A stretch of DNA of 64,000 bases from the NCBI GenBank assembly GCA_910583845.1, contig CAJUAB010000022.1, positions 1 through 64,000 of the forward strand, in the 5' to 3' direction. Both the position numbers and the translations under genes were made by a program. Every line of letters begins with the position of its first letter. The first letter of the stretch is position 1. This DNA is from an uncultured Acetatifactor sp. Its GTDB lineage: Bacteria; Bacillota; Clostridia; Lachnospirales; Lachnospiraceae. Below are positions 52,176-61,101 of this stretch, piece after piece. The notes below the pieces were generated by a model, which was not told where the DNA came from, ran no database searches, and was given only the letters and a program-made list of their open reading frames with translations.

Positions 52176-52282
52176 AGTACCGGATCAGATCCGGCTGTTT
52201 ATACAGGACAACAAAATTCTCGCAGGGCGTAGGTATATTGTTTGAGAGAAGCGGGCGCAGGGCAGCGTCCGCTTCTTTTCAC

Positions 52283-52311
52283 TTGTACAAAAACGGAGTG
52301 TACGGTATAAT
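52283..52311 (+). promoter_or_regulatory. Promoter of the AAA/PD-(D/E)XK gene
   Basis: TTGTAC (52283-52288), 17 bp, TATAAT (52306-52311). Confidence 0.7.
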
Positions 52312-52399
52312 GACCTTATTCGAGGCAGGAGGTGGCCGAATGGCCTGCGGATTGTGCACATGATATAATGACCTTATTCAAGGCAGGAAATGGCCGGAC
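52306..52399. repeat. Duplicated -10 and leader segment
   Basis: The sequence starting TATAATGACCTTATTC at 52306 recurs at 52364, with about 33 of 36 bases shared (continuing AGGCAGGA, then TGGCCG). The second copy brings a second TATAAT but only a weak -35. Confidence 0.75.
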
Positions 52400-52431
52400 G
52401 ATTGCAGCGTTAATCGGCAAGGGAGGCGTAT

Positions 52432-54027
52432 ATGGGAATTTATCTGAACCCGGACAACGACGGTTTCTGGCAGGCAGTTCGTTCAGAGATTTATGTGGAC
52501 AAAACGGAACTGATTGCAGTCACAAACAGATATTTGAATACAGAGCAGAAATATATCTGCGTCAGCAGACCGAGACGCTTTGGAAAATCCGTGGCCTTGA
52601 ATATGCTGGCGGCCTATTACAGCCGGGGGTGTGCATCAAGGGATTTGTTCAGAGGGTTCAAGATAGAAAGTCAGGAAACCTTTCCGGAGCACCTGAATCA
52701 ATATGATGTTATTTTTCTGAATATGCAGCAATTTTTGATCAGGGCAAAGGGGCGCTCAGTGACAGAATACCTGGAAAAACAGGTCATTGACGAGATCCGG
52801 GAACTGTATGGCGATTTGTTTTCAGAGCAGGAAACAATTCTTGCGGCTGTACTGGAACGGATCTATGTCAAAAAGAAGAAAAAGTTTATTTTTCTGATTG
52901 ACGAATGGGACTGCGTGATGCGGGAAAGACAGGAATCGGAGTCGCTACAGAAGCAGTATCTGGATTTTCTGAGAAATCTCTTGAAAGACCAGGCTTATGT
53001 GGCGCTGGCCTATATGACAGGAATACTTCCCGTGAAAAAGTACGGGCAGCATTCGGCACTGAATATGTTCTGGGAGTATTCCATGACAAACCAGTATATT
53101 TTTGAGGAATACACCGGTTTTACAGAGGATGAAGTAAAGGCGCTATGCGAGCGATACCACATGGACTTTTCTCAGACCAGCAGCTGGTATGACGGATACA
53201 GGTTCAAAAGGTTCAGGCATATTTACAATCCAAGGTCGGTGGTGGCGACCATGAGCTGTCAGGATTTTTCCAATTACTGGACATCCACGGAGACCTATGA
53301 CGCGTTGAAAATCTATATGGATATGGATTTTGACGGGCTGCGGGCGGATATTGTACGGATGATCGGCGGTGGGCATGTGCTGGTGAATACACGAAGTTTT
53401 CAGAATGATATGCGCAATTTCAGGACAAAGGATGATGTGCTGACATTGCTGGTCCATCTGGGATATCTTGCCTATGACTCTGAGACAAAAGAGACATTTA
53501 TTCCCAACCGGGAAATTATAGAAGAGTTTGAGAACGCGGTCAGCGTTGGCGGCTGGGGGGAGGTCATGCGGGTCCTGAAAGCATCGGAAAGATTGCTGGA
53601 GGATACGCTTCTGTGTGATGGAGAGCGTGTGGCGGAAGGGCTGGACAGAGCGCATATGGAGATATCGTCCATCCTGAGCTATAATGACGAAAACTCTTTA
53701 AGTTGCGCCATCGGACTGGCATACTACAGCGCAAGAAAGGACTACCGGCTGATTCGGGAGATGCCGGCGGGAAGGGGCTTTGCGGACATTGTATTCCTGC
53801 CGCTCCCGCATACAGGCAAACCGGCGCTGGTGGTGGAACTCAAATACAATCAGTCCGCGGACAGCGCGTTGCGGCAGATCAGGGAACGGCGTTATACCCA
53901 GGCGCTGGAAGGATTCGCCGGAGATATCCTGCTGGTGGGGATCAGCTACGACAAAAATCATCCGAATAAGCCTCACAGCTGCGTGATAGAAAAGCTGGTG
54001 GCGGAAACAGGGGGAGCGGGTGCTTGA
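52432..54027 (+). CDS. AAA-ATPase-like protein with a C-terminal PD-(D/E)XK nuclease-like domain
   Basis: 531 aa. The N-terminal part is the AAA-ATPase_like family (YVDKTELIAVTNRYL, Walker A in CVSRPRRFGKSVAL, Walker B in FIFLIDEWDCVM). The C-terminal part has a PD-(D/E)XK pattern (GFADIVFLPL, then LVVELKYNQS and QIRERRYTQAL). Such proteins are abundant, often in many copies, in gut Firmicutes and Bacteroidetes. Their function is not established; a mobile-element or defence role is often suggested. Confidence 0.85.
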   Translation: MGIYLNPDNDGFWQAVRSEIYVDKTELIAVTNRYLNTEQKYICVSRPRRFGKSVALNMLAAYYSRGCASRDLFRGFKIESQETFPEHLNQYDVIFLNMQQFLIRAKGRSVTEYLEKQVIDEIRELYGDLFSEQETILAAVLERIYVKKKKKFIFLIDEWDCVMRERQESESLQKQYLDFLRNLLKDQAYVALAYMTGILPVKKYGQHSALNMFWEYSMTNQYIFEEYTGFTEDEVKALCERYHMDFSQTSSWYDGYRFKRFRHIYNPRSVVATMSCQDFSNYWTSTETYDALKIYMDMDFDGLRADIVRMIGGGHVLVNTRSFQNDMRNFRTKDDVLTLLVHLGYLAYDSETKETFIPNREIIEEFENAVSVGGWGEVMRVLKASERLLEDTLLCDGERVAEGLDRAHMEISSILSYNDENSLSCAIGLAYYSARKDYRLIREMPAGRGFADIVFLPLPHTGKPALVVELKYNQSADSALRQIRERRYTQALEGFAGDILLVGISYDKNHPNKPHSCVIEKLVAETGGAGA

Positions 54028-54104
54028 ATGCGCCCGCTTTTGCTTTTTTGCAGCCTCACGGTGTTTTCCCATACCTGTCCCCGGCGGCGCGAATCATAGA
54101 AAGC

Positions 54105-54177
54105 AGTGCCGCTTGAGCGGAAAAAAGTGTCACTTGACCCCGGCGGGCTTGTGCCGGGGGAGAGGAATTGATACAAT
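54105..54177 (+). promoter_or_regulatory. LytTR operator and promoter of the LytTR-DUF3021 operon
   Basis: AGTGCCGCTTGA (54105-54116) and AGTGTCACTTGA (54126-54137) lie 21 bp apart, start to start. The promoter TTGTGC (54149-54154), 17 bp, TACAAT (54172-54177) follows. This fits autoregulation by the LytTR protein just downstream. Confidence 0.6.
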
Positions 54178-54229
54178 ATTCCTGTCCGCCGGACAGGCCG
54201 CGTATCTTCCCGGCTGAAAGGAGCCCTGC

Positions 54230-54670
54230 ATGAAATACACCATAGAGCATATCTCCCAGGGAGAAGAAGAAGTCATTCTGCGCTGCCACAGTCCGTCGGC
54301 AGAGATGGAACAGCTGATCCGCTATCTGGAATCCCGGAGCCGGAAGCTGATCGGAATCAGGGACGGCATACGGACGGTGGTGGAGCAGCCGGAAATTCTG
54401 TATGTGGAGAGCGTGGAGGGGAAGACATTCGCCTATACGGAGTCGGAGGTGTTTCAGATGGAGCATTCTCTGGCACAGATGGAACAGCTGCTGGGGGCAG
54501 TGAATTTCTTCCGCTGTAGCAAGTCCATGATCCTGAATATTGACAGGGTAAGGGAGCTGAGAAGTCTGGCGTCCAATCGCATTGAAGCCACCATGTGCAA
54601 CGGGGAGCGCATTATGATCTCCCGGACCTATGCGTCGGAGTTCCGCAGGCGGCTCAGAGGAGGGAGATAA
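54230..54670 (+). CDS. LytTR DNA-binding protein without a receiver domain
   Basis: 146 aa. The LytTR domain occupies about residues 45-144 (QPEILYVESVEGKTFAYTES, then FRCSKSMILNIDRVRELRS and ISRTYASEFRRRL). There is no receiver domain. It pairs with a DUF3021 membrane protein downstream. In streptococci such LytTR regulatory systems (HdrRM, BrsRM) use the membrane partner as inhibitor and bind their own promoters, and direct repeats here at 54105-54137 fit this. Confidence 0.88.
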   Translation: MKYTIEHISQGEEEVILRCHSPSAEMEQLIRYLESRSRKLIGIRDGIRTVVEQPEILYVESVEGKTFAYTESEVFQMEHSLAQMEQLLGAVNFFRCSKSMILNIDRVRELRSLASNRIEATMCNGERIMISRTYASEFRRRLRGGR

Positions 54671-54838
54671 GCCGCGCTTTTCCGGGGCAGATATATGCGC
54701 GGCACGGACATGCGAAAGGACTTTGGGGCATCGGGGCTGACCGGTATGCAAGAGCGATTTTCCGAAGACGGAGAGTAGCGGCCGGGGATTGACGGAGCAG
54801 GGAATCGTTCAGGCGCGCTGTGCGCCGGATTGGAAAGA

Positions 54839-55342
54839 ATGAGCAGGGAGGGCGGTATCGTGAAAAGAAGAGGAGAAAAACTGTCATTGCTGGAGCGTTA
54901 TCTGGCGGTGGAAATTGAGATTGAGTTCAAGGCATGCCTCTATTTTTTCTGCATCCTGTTCTTTTACTCCATGTACCGGCTTATGTGCGGGAGCGCGGAG
55001 GCCAGCATCCTCCATATGGGGGAAATGATTGTTCTGACCTATGGAATGGGGTATTTTCAAAAGTATGTGTTGGCGGGCTTTGACGAGGCGGACCGGATGG
55101 GGATCAGGGAGACGGGTTTTCTGTTTCTCTGTGTGGGAATCTACGCTGCGGTTTCCTGGTTGGGCGCATGGTTCGACAGGCGCCTTCCGGTTACGTTTTT
55201 CTATGCCTTTTATATGGCGCTGGCCTATGTCTGCGGTTTTCTGGTCTATAAGATCAAGCGGGCGCTGGACGCGAAGAGGCTGAATGAGGATCTGCGGGCA
55301 TTTCAGAGGCGGGACGCCGCAGAGGAGGACGGAAACAGTTGA
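54839..55342 (+). CDS. DUF3021 membrane protein, likely inhibitor of the LytTR protein
   Basis: 167 aa with four membrane segments. The pattern YFFCILFFYSMYRLMCG, then AFYMALAYVCGFLVYKIKRA matches DUF3021. The start is unsure: ATG 54839 or the GTG at 54860, which has a better site (AGGGAGGG). Its partner is the LytTR gene 168 bases upstream. Confidence 0.75.
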   Translation: MSREGGIVKRRGEKLSLLERYLAVEIEIEFKACLYFFCILFFYSMYRLMCGSAEASILHMGEMIVLTYGMGYFQKYVLAGFDEADRMGIRETGFLFLCVGIYAAVSWLGAWFDRRLPVTFFYAFYMALAYVCGFLVYKIKRALDAKRLNEDLRAFQRRDAAEEDGNS

Positions 55343-55400
55343 GGCTCTGTTTGGAAAACGAATTTTATTGATCCCGGATTGTCCGGGGCAGGGAGGGAAA

Positions 55401-56234
55401 ATGGACCATCCAAATACAGTGATAGAAATCAGTCATTTGACAAAAAATTACGGAAAGCACAGGGGGGTGACGGATCTGAGCCTCCATGTGGAGCAGGGGA
55501 CAATCTTTGGGTTCCTGGGGCCCAACGGCGCCGGGAAATCCACCACCATACGGGCCATGCTGGGGTTTATACGCTTTGACAGCGGCCGGATCAGCCTGTT
55601 CGGAAATGATATCCGCCGTCACAGGGAGGAGATTCTGGCCCAGGTGGGGTATATGCCGTCGGAGGCCATGTTTTATCCTGATATGAAAGTCAGGGAGGTC
55701 ATTCGTCTGGCGGCCCGGGTGAGGGGAGTGGACTGCGGGGAGGAGAGCGGGAAGCTCTGTGAACGGCTCCAGGTGGATACGGAGAAGAAAATCCGGGAGC
55801 TTTCTCTGGGAAATCGCAAAAAAGTCAGCATTGTCTGCGCCATGCAGCACAGACCCAGGCTCTTTGTGTTTGACGAGCCCACCAGCGGACTGGACCCGCT
55901 GATGCAGACCACATTTTTTTCGCTGATCCGGGAATATGTGGATCAGGGAGCCACCTGTATGCTGTCTACCCATGTGTTGCCGGAGGTAAAGCGCTACTGC
56001 GACCATGTGGCCATTATGAAAGAAGGGGAACTGCAATGTGTACAGACGGTGGCGGCCCTGACAAAAGCCGGAGCCAGGCGGATCAAATGGGTGAGAGACG
56101 GCAGGCGGGAGGAGTTTCTGTACGACAGGGATCTGAATGAACTGTACCGGGAACTGGAAGGACACGACATTACGGAGCTGCTGATCGAGGAGCCCTCTCT
56201 GGAGGAAGTTTTTATAGAATATTATAAGGCGTAG
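55401..56234 (+). CDS. ABC transporter ATP-binding protein
   Basis: 277 aa. The ATG at 55401 follows GGGAGGG. Walker A is GPNGAGKSTTIRAML, the signature ELSLGNRKKVSI (LSLGN for LSGGQ), Walker B LFVFDEPTSGLD and the switch LSTHVLPE. A C-terminal extension (about 210-277) is common in NatA/CcmA-type exporters. The LytTR-DUF3021 pair upstream probably controls it. Confidence 0.88.
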   Translation: MDHPNTVIEISHLTKNYGKHRGVTDLSLHVEQGTIFGFLGPNGAGKSTTIRAMLGFIRFDSGRISLFGNDIRRHREEILAQVGYMPSEAMFYPDMKVREVIRLAARVRGVDCGEESGKLCERLQVDTEKKIRELSLGNRKKVSIVCAMQHRPRLFVFDEPTSGLDPLMQTTFFSLIREYVDQGATCMLSTHVLPEVKRYCDHVAIMKEGELQCVQTVAALTKAGARRIKWVRDGRREEFLYDRDLNELYRELEGHDITELLIEEPSLEEVFIEYYKA

Positions 56235-56292
56235 GGCTTATGGATTTGAATTGCCGGGAAGCATTTTTCAAACACACTCTGAGGAGGAAGGT

Positions 56293-57081
56293 ATGAGATA
56301 TCTATACGGACATGAGATGAGACAATATTGGAAAACGGCACTGCTTTGGGCGGTCTGTGTGGGCGGCATGGGGATGGGCTGCATCCTTTTGTATTCCGGT
56401 ATGCAGGAAGAGATGGCGGGCATGGCGGAAAACTTTGCCGCCATGGGGGCTTTCTCGGCGGCATTTGGAATGGACCGGCTCAGTATCGCCACTCTGAAAG
56501 GTTTTTTCGCCACGGAGGTGGGGACCATTCACGAGCTGGGCGGAGCCATGTTTGCCGCTGTGATCAGTATGAACATACTGTCCAAGGAGGAAGCCGGGCA
56601 TACCAGTGAGTTTCTGTTTTCCCTGCCTGTATCCAGGGGAAAGGTGGTCTGGATGAAATGGGGGGCTGTTTGTACCGGTCTGCTTCTGTTCCAAGCGGTC
56701 TGCGCGGGGTTTTATGGTATGGGGTTTCTGGCGCTTTCGGAGGGGATACCCGGAAAAGAATGGTTCCTGTACCATGTCATGCAGCTTCTTATGGGACTGG
56801 AACTGGCGGGGATCTGCTTTGCCGCCTCCGCTTTTTCCAGACAGAACAGGCTGGGGGTGGGCCTGGGGCTTGTACTGCTTTTCTATGCCTGCGATCTGGT
56901 GGGCAGGGTCATTCCGAAGATGGAGAAGCTGTCGGTCTTCAGTCCCTTCGCCTATGCCAACGCGTCTGAGATTCTGGGCACAGGAGAGATTGCCGTGAAG
57001 GGCGCTCTGCTGGGAGCGGGAGTGCTGGCTCTGGCACTGGGGACTGCCTGGGTGAAGTACACGGGAAAGGACCAGTTGTAG
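56293..57081 (+). CDS. ABC-2 type permease
   Basis: 262 aa with six membrane segments. The ATG at 56293 follows GAGGAGGAAGG. The order (start MRYLYGHEMRQYWKTALLWA, then EEAGHTSEFLFSLPVSRGK, later SRQNRLGVGLGLVLLF) matches ABC-2 permeases paired with NatA-type ATPases, for example in lantibiotic immunity or bacitracin export. The substrate is unknown. Confidence 0.85.
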   Translation: MRYLYGHEMRQYWKTALLWAVCVGGMGMGCILLYSGMQEEMAGMAENFAAMGAFSAAFGMDRLSIATLKGFFATEVGTIHELGGAMFAAVISMNILSKEEAGHTSEFLFSLPVSRGKVVWMKWGAVCTGLLLFQAVCAGFYGMGFLALSEGIPGKEWFLYHVMQLLMGLELAGICFAASAFSRQNRLGVGLGLVLLFYACDLVGRVIPKMEKLSVFSPFAYANASEILGTGEIAVKGALLGAGVLALALGTAWVKYTGKDQL

Positions 57082-57163
57082 AGGGCTTTCACGGGATCTG
57101 CCGCAAGGGGCACAAACGGCCTATATTTAGCCTGCCGGGAGCATAAAAATACCATAAAATGTA

Positions 57164-57192
57164 TTGCATATTGCGGGATATGACGATATAAT
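57164..57192 (+). promoter_or_regulatory. Promoter of the FliD-like gene
   Basis: TTGCAT (57164-57169), 17 bp, TATAAT (57187-57192). Confidence 0.65.
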
Positions 57193-57247
57193 AAACATAA
57201 CAGGAAGTTTCTTTAAACAAAGGTCAAGGATGACAGGAGGTAGGATT

Positions 57248-58471
57248 ATGGGAATCAGCATTAATGTACCGGCTTCAAAGCCAGACTATTCCTCTCTTTT
57301 TTCCAGCATTGGGTCCGCCGCCGGCAGCGCCGCTTCCAGCAATTGGCTGGGGGATTACGCAATGATCAAGAACGGCAGCTACGGCAGGCTTATGAAAGCC
57401 TACTATGCGGATATGAAGAGCGGCAGCGCGTCGGGTACGACGTCCACAGGTGGAAAAAACAGTAAGACAAACAATGTTCTCGACAGGATTCTGGAGGAGA
57501 AAAGGCATCCGAAGGTTTCCAAGGAGGCGCAGGAGGCAAACACCAAGCTGACATCGGGGCTTTCCACTCTGAAGACGACTGTCTCGGCCCTACAGAGCGA
57601 CAAGACTTACACGGACACGGCCAACGGCCCCAGCGCGGCGGACAAGGTAGTTTCCGCGATGAAAGCCTATGTGTCGGACTATAACGAGGTCGTGAGCGCG
57701 GCTAAAAACTCCACATTGTCCAATAAGACGGCCTATGTGGCAAATGTGATGAGCACCACTGCGGCGAATGCGGATAAGCTGGCGGAGATCGGTCTCACCG
57801 TCAATTCGAACGGAACGCTTGAGCTCAACGAGGCCAAGCTGAAAGAGGCAGGCCCCTCCAAGGTGCAGGAGCTGTTTTCTTCCAAGAATATCATGAGCTA
57901 CGGATCTACGGTGGCATCGCGGCTTCAGTTTGCGGGCGCTGCGTCCGGCACAGGCGCAACCGACAAGGACACAAGCACTGCCGCAGGTTCCAGCGCGGCC
58001 GCCCTCAAGGCGGACAGCAAGGCGCTTGCATCCGACGCCTTATTTGAAAAGGTGAAGGATAAGGATGGCAAAGAGACGGATCAGTACAATATTGACAAGA
58101 TTTTTGCCACGGCCAAGAGCTTTGTGAGCAACTACAACAATATGTTCACCGTTGCTGAGTCCAGCTCCAATTCCGGTGTGCTGGCAAATCTGTCCCACAT
58201 CAGGGAGACGACGGCGCATTTTGCCGATAAACTGAAAAAGTTCGGAATTGATGTGGATGCCAAGGGCAAGATGAAGATTGACGAGGACACGTTCAGAAAG
58301 TCGGATATGTCCGAAGTGCAGAAGCTCTTCAAGGACTATGGTTCTTCCGTTGCCACCAGCGCGTCACTGGTAGACTATTATATGACCACGCAGGCCAATG
58401 CATCTAACGGCTATACGGCAGCAGGGGAATATAATGTGCAGGGAAGCGCCCGCTATACGGACTTTGTATAA
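57248..58471 (+). CDS. Orphan protein with two FliD C-terminal-like repeats
   Basis: 407 aa. The ATG at 57248 follows ACAGGAGG. Two repeats (about 130-225 and 290-390) follow the FliD_C pattern: a helix with VSDYN or VSNYN, then DKL..IG or KKFGI, a short beta turn with NGTLEL or KGKMKI, a second helix ending VQELF or VQKLF. FliD caps flagella, but no flagellar gene is near and the FliD N-terminal domain is absent. The rest is Ser/Ala/Thr-rich with no signal peptide. The role is unknown; a terminator and promoter make it a single-gene unit. Confidence 0.6.
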   Translation: MGISINVPASKPDYSSLFSSIGSAAGSAASSNWLGDYAMIKNGSYGRLMKAYYADMKSGSASGTTSTGGKNSKTNNVLDRILEEKRHPKVSKEAQEANTKLTSGLSTLKTTVSALQSDKTYTDTANGPSAADKVVSAMKAYVSDYNEVVSAAKNSTLSNKTAYVANVMSTTAANADKLAEIGLTVNSNGTLELNEAKLKEAGPSKVQELFSSKNIMSYGSTVASRLQFAGAASGTGATDKDTSTAAGSSAAALKADSKALASDALFEKVKDKDGKETDQYNIDKIFATAKSFVSNYNNMFTVAESSSNSGVLANLSHIRETTAHFADKLKKFGIDVDAKGKMKIDEDTFRKSDMSEVQKLFKDYGSSVATSASLVDYYMTTQANASNGYTAAGEYNVQGSARYTDFV

Positions 58472-58499
58472 ACTGATTCAGGCAGTATAGATTGTGAAG

Positions 58500-58546
58500 G
58501 GATGCAGATCGCCCCATGTTTCATCCGGGCGGTTTGCATCCTTTTT
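58500..58546 (+). terminator. Terminator of the FliD-like gene
   Basis: GGATGCA with CGCCC pairs with GGGCG and TGCATCC, followed by TTTTT. Confidence 0.8.
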
Positions 58547-58591
58547 GCTTCCGCCTGTGCGGAAGCATGAAGTAAAGGAAAGGGGAAGGAT

Positions 58592-59449
58592 ATGCGTTTA
58601 CGGGACAGGAGAATAATGCCGCCTCTCTGGCTGGCTTATCCGGAAATTGAGCGATATTCCATCGGCTGGCGTATGGGCTATGGTGAAGATTACAGATATC
58701 AGTTTTGGGACTGGATGGAGACTTTGTCCGGGGAGGAACGGAGAGAGTACCGGGAGTTGTTTCCGGAACCGGTCACATGGAGGGGATGGTGGGAGGAGGA
58801 GGACACCTGTGAAATGCTGACACAGGGTGTGTTTTGTATGCCCTTGTGGAGGCCCATGGGAGAGCCGAAATACACCCGCGCCCGGCTTACGCGGGAGTCC
58901 GGACAGCAGGAGTTCTGCCTGTTCTGGGGGCATCGGCCCTCCAGGGACGGCGCGGTCACCCGGACCTGTCTCAGCCAGTGGTGGATGGAAGAATTCTGGG
59001 CCGTCGCCCGGAAATACTGCTGTATGGAACAGTATATGATGGAAAAGAAGGCGGAGCTCTTCGCAGACGGGCAAACCAGAAAACAGATCATGGAAAGCAA
59101 AACCCCCGATCAGTTCAAGGCCCTGGGCCGCAAAGTCCAGGGCTTTGAGCAGGAATTATGGGACAGGGCCAAATTCTCCATTGTGCTCAACGGAAACTGG
59201 TGCAAATTCAGCCAGAGCCGGAGACTGCGGGATTTTTTGCTCTCCACGGGCGACCGCGTCCTTGTGGAGGCCAGCCCCTACGATACGGTCTGGGGAATCG
59301 GACTCTCCGCGGACGCGCCGGAGGCAAAAAATCCATGGAATTGGCGGGGGGAGAATCTGCTGGGCTTTGCGCTGATGGAGGTGAGGGACGAACTTCGCCG
59401 GGTCACCAAGAACGAGGGACTGTGTGACTTTCGCCTGACAGAGCGATGA
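58592..59449 (+). CDS. NADAR-domain protein (YbiA-like) with an extra N-terminal domain
   Basis: 285 aa. The C-terminal half is a NADAR (DUF1768) domain: KYCCMEQYMMEKKAELF, then KALGRKVQGFEQELWDRAKF and DRVLVEASPYDTVWGIGLSA. NADAR enzymes cleave riboflavin intermediates or remove ADP-ribose from nucleic acids; the conserved Glu and Asp-type residues are visible here. Residues 1-110 are aromatic and Arg-rich (PLWLAYPEIERYSIGWRMGY) and form an additional domain with unknown role. Confidence 0.82.
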   Translation: MRLRDRRIMPPLWLAYPEIERYSIGWRMGYGEDYRYQFWDWMETLSGEERREYRELFPEPVTWRGWWEEEDTCEMLTQGVFCMPLWRPMGEPKYTRARLTRESGQQEFCLFWGHRPSRDGAVTRTCLSQWWMEEFWAVARKYCCMEQYMMEKKAELFADGQTRKQIMESKTPDQFKALGRKVQGFEQELWDRAKFSIVLNGNWCKFSQSRRLRDFLLSTGDRVLVEASPYDTVWGIGLSADAPEAKNPWNWRGENLLGFALMEVRDELRRVTKNEGLCDFRLTER

Positions 59450-59491
59450 GGAGAAAATGAAATAAGCGGTTGTTGAATCCAGGAAAACATG

Positions 59492-59651
59492 ATAAACTGT
59501 ACAGAGCAGTCATTGTGGGTATGAATACGAGTGCGGCAGCGCAATCATATACACAGTCTGCAGCAACGGATTTTATATTCCTGCGGGAGCCGCTGAAGTG
59601 GCGCATTTGAAGGCGTTTGGCAATGATCTGGGTGAGATCGTGTGGGGGTAA
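59492..59651 (+). pseudogene. Short coding-like remnant
   Basis: An open stretch without a start codon reads SAIIYTVCSNGFYIPAGAAE, then VAHLKAFGNDLGEIVWG and stop. It has a natural protein look but no family that I recognise. The rest of the gap 59450-59790 shows nothing further. Confidence 0.25.
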
Positions 59652-59790
59652 CAATCTTTCTTGATGAATAAGGGTGGGGACTTAAGGCCGGTTCAGGACG
59701 AATGGCACCTGTATTTACGAGAGGCCTGGAAGTCAGAAGAGTGTCATTTTAGATACTTATCGGAGCCGATGCGAGAGGAAACTGTAATAT

Positions 59791-60309
59791 ATGGAAAATA
59801 AGAAAAAGAGAGGCCGGAACAACAAAAAGCAGACAGGCAGGGGACAGACGGGGAAAAGACCGATTCATACAAAAACAGGAGGCGCGGAAGCAGCCAGAAA
59901 GCAGAACGGACAGAGGAATCCCCAGGCATCCATGCCCGATGTGCTGACGGAGTGGTTCTATATGTCCGACAGAGAGATGAAAGCGGCGGCGCTGAAAGAG
60001 GCGCTGGAGGATACGGCCTGTCAGGTGGAGTACTGGGAGGAGGCCCAGGTGCTGGAGATCGGGCTGGAAGGAGGAGGCGCGCTGGATGTGGAGGTCATAA
60101 AGCCCCGTCTGGGAGAGGCGGGAGCGGATGCCTTTCTGGAGGAACATCAGGTGAGATTTCTCTGTTATATCACGTTCCTGCCCGAGCACTATGAGGCGGC
60201 CCGGGCTGTGATGGAGCATATCAGCGGCAGAATCGGAGGTTTTTTCTGCGGGGATACGGAGGATTTCACACCTGTGATCAGAACGCCTGCCATTGCGGAG
60301 CAGGGATGA
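59791..60309 (+). CDS. Hypothetical protein with a basic N-terminal tail
   Basis: 172 aa. The first 45 residues are Lys/Arg/Gln/Gly-rich and probably disordered (MENKKKRGRNNKKQTGRGQ). The remainder is acidic and mixed alpha/beta (QVEYWEEAQVLEIGLEGGGA, then RFLCYITFLPEHYEAARAVM). The basic tail could bind nucleic acid. No family is recognised. GAGAGGA lies 11 bases before the ATG. Confidence 0.5.
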   Translation: MENKKKRGRNNKKQTGRGQTGKRPIHTKTGGAEAARKQNGQRNPQASMPDVLTEWFYMSDREMKAAALKEALEDTACQVEYWEEAQVLEIGLEGGGALDVEVIKPRLGEAGADAFLEEHQVRFLCYITFLPEHYEAARAVMEHISGRIGGFFCGDTEDFTPVIRTPAIAEQG

Positions 60310-60404
60310 GAGGACGTTTTGTCTGTGCTGCCCGGTCCTCCATCCGGCTGGTTTTTGCACTATAGCTGCATACAGCCTGGCTGATTTGATCCGTGTATCC
60401 TGTG

Positions 60405-61075
60405 TCTGCATTACGCCTGATTGTTCACCCACGAACCTGCTGATGGAAGCTGTCCCGGTCCGGCAGCGATTTCCTGGGAGTATACAGCAGCGGTTTGTTC
60501 CGGATACCCCGCGCCGCCCGGCGCAGCAGCATTCTCACTTCCTACGCGTCGGTCGGCACAGCAGCATCCTTACTTCCTACGCGCCGGTCGGCACAGCAGC
60601 ATCCTCACTTGCTACGCATCGGTCGGCACAGCAGCATCCTTACTTCCTACGCGTCGGTTGGCACAGCAGCATCCTGACTTCCTACGCGCCGGTTGGCATA
60701 GTTTGATCATCATTTGCGCCGACAGGGTATATATAAAAAAATTGTTCCACAGTACCCTGCTGCTTCGCAGGTGCTCCCTTTTTGCTCAGTTTGTGTGGTG
60801 AAGCAGGGTATATACAGAAAAATTATGTATCAGTACCCCGCTGATGGCAAAAAAGTGGATCTGGAGGGACAATTTTTCTGTATATACCCTGATATGCGGA
60901 AAAAAATCTGTTTTTCTGCTCCCAGGGACTCCAGGCAGGGTACTGGAAAGTAATTTTTTTATATATACCCCGGCCTCCGTCTGGAACAGAGCATTCCGTA
61001 TACGTTCGTGGGAAAACGGACATTTTTGCCCGTACACACAAGAAGAGAATACATCAGGATTTCCGTTATTTTCGG
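60405..61075. repeat. Copy B of the large dispersed iteron element
   Basis: It is collinear with 30880-31375. The units are 60723-60762 and 60804-60843 (direct), then 60854-60891 and 60936-60973 (inverted). In unit 1 the octamer has changed to TATATA, and in unit 4 the first base of GTATATAC is lost. A 35-bp tandem array (60524-60698) is inserted where copy A has a single related stretch. Confidence 0.85.
60524..60698. repeat. Five tandem 35-bp units inside copy B
   Basis: Units begin CAGCAGCAT at 60524, 60559, 60594, 60629 and 60664, each followed by CTTACTTCCTACGCGTCGGT or a variant. Spacing is exactly 35 bases. Confidence 0.9.
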
Positions 61076-61101
61076 GAAGAGTAATGCGATTGACCGATCC
61101 A

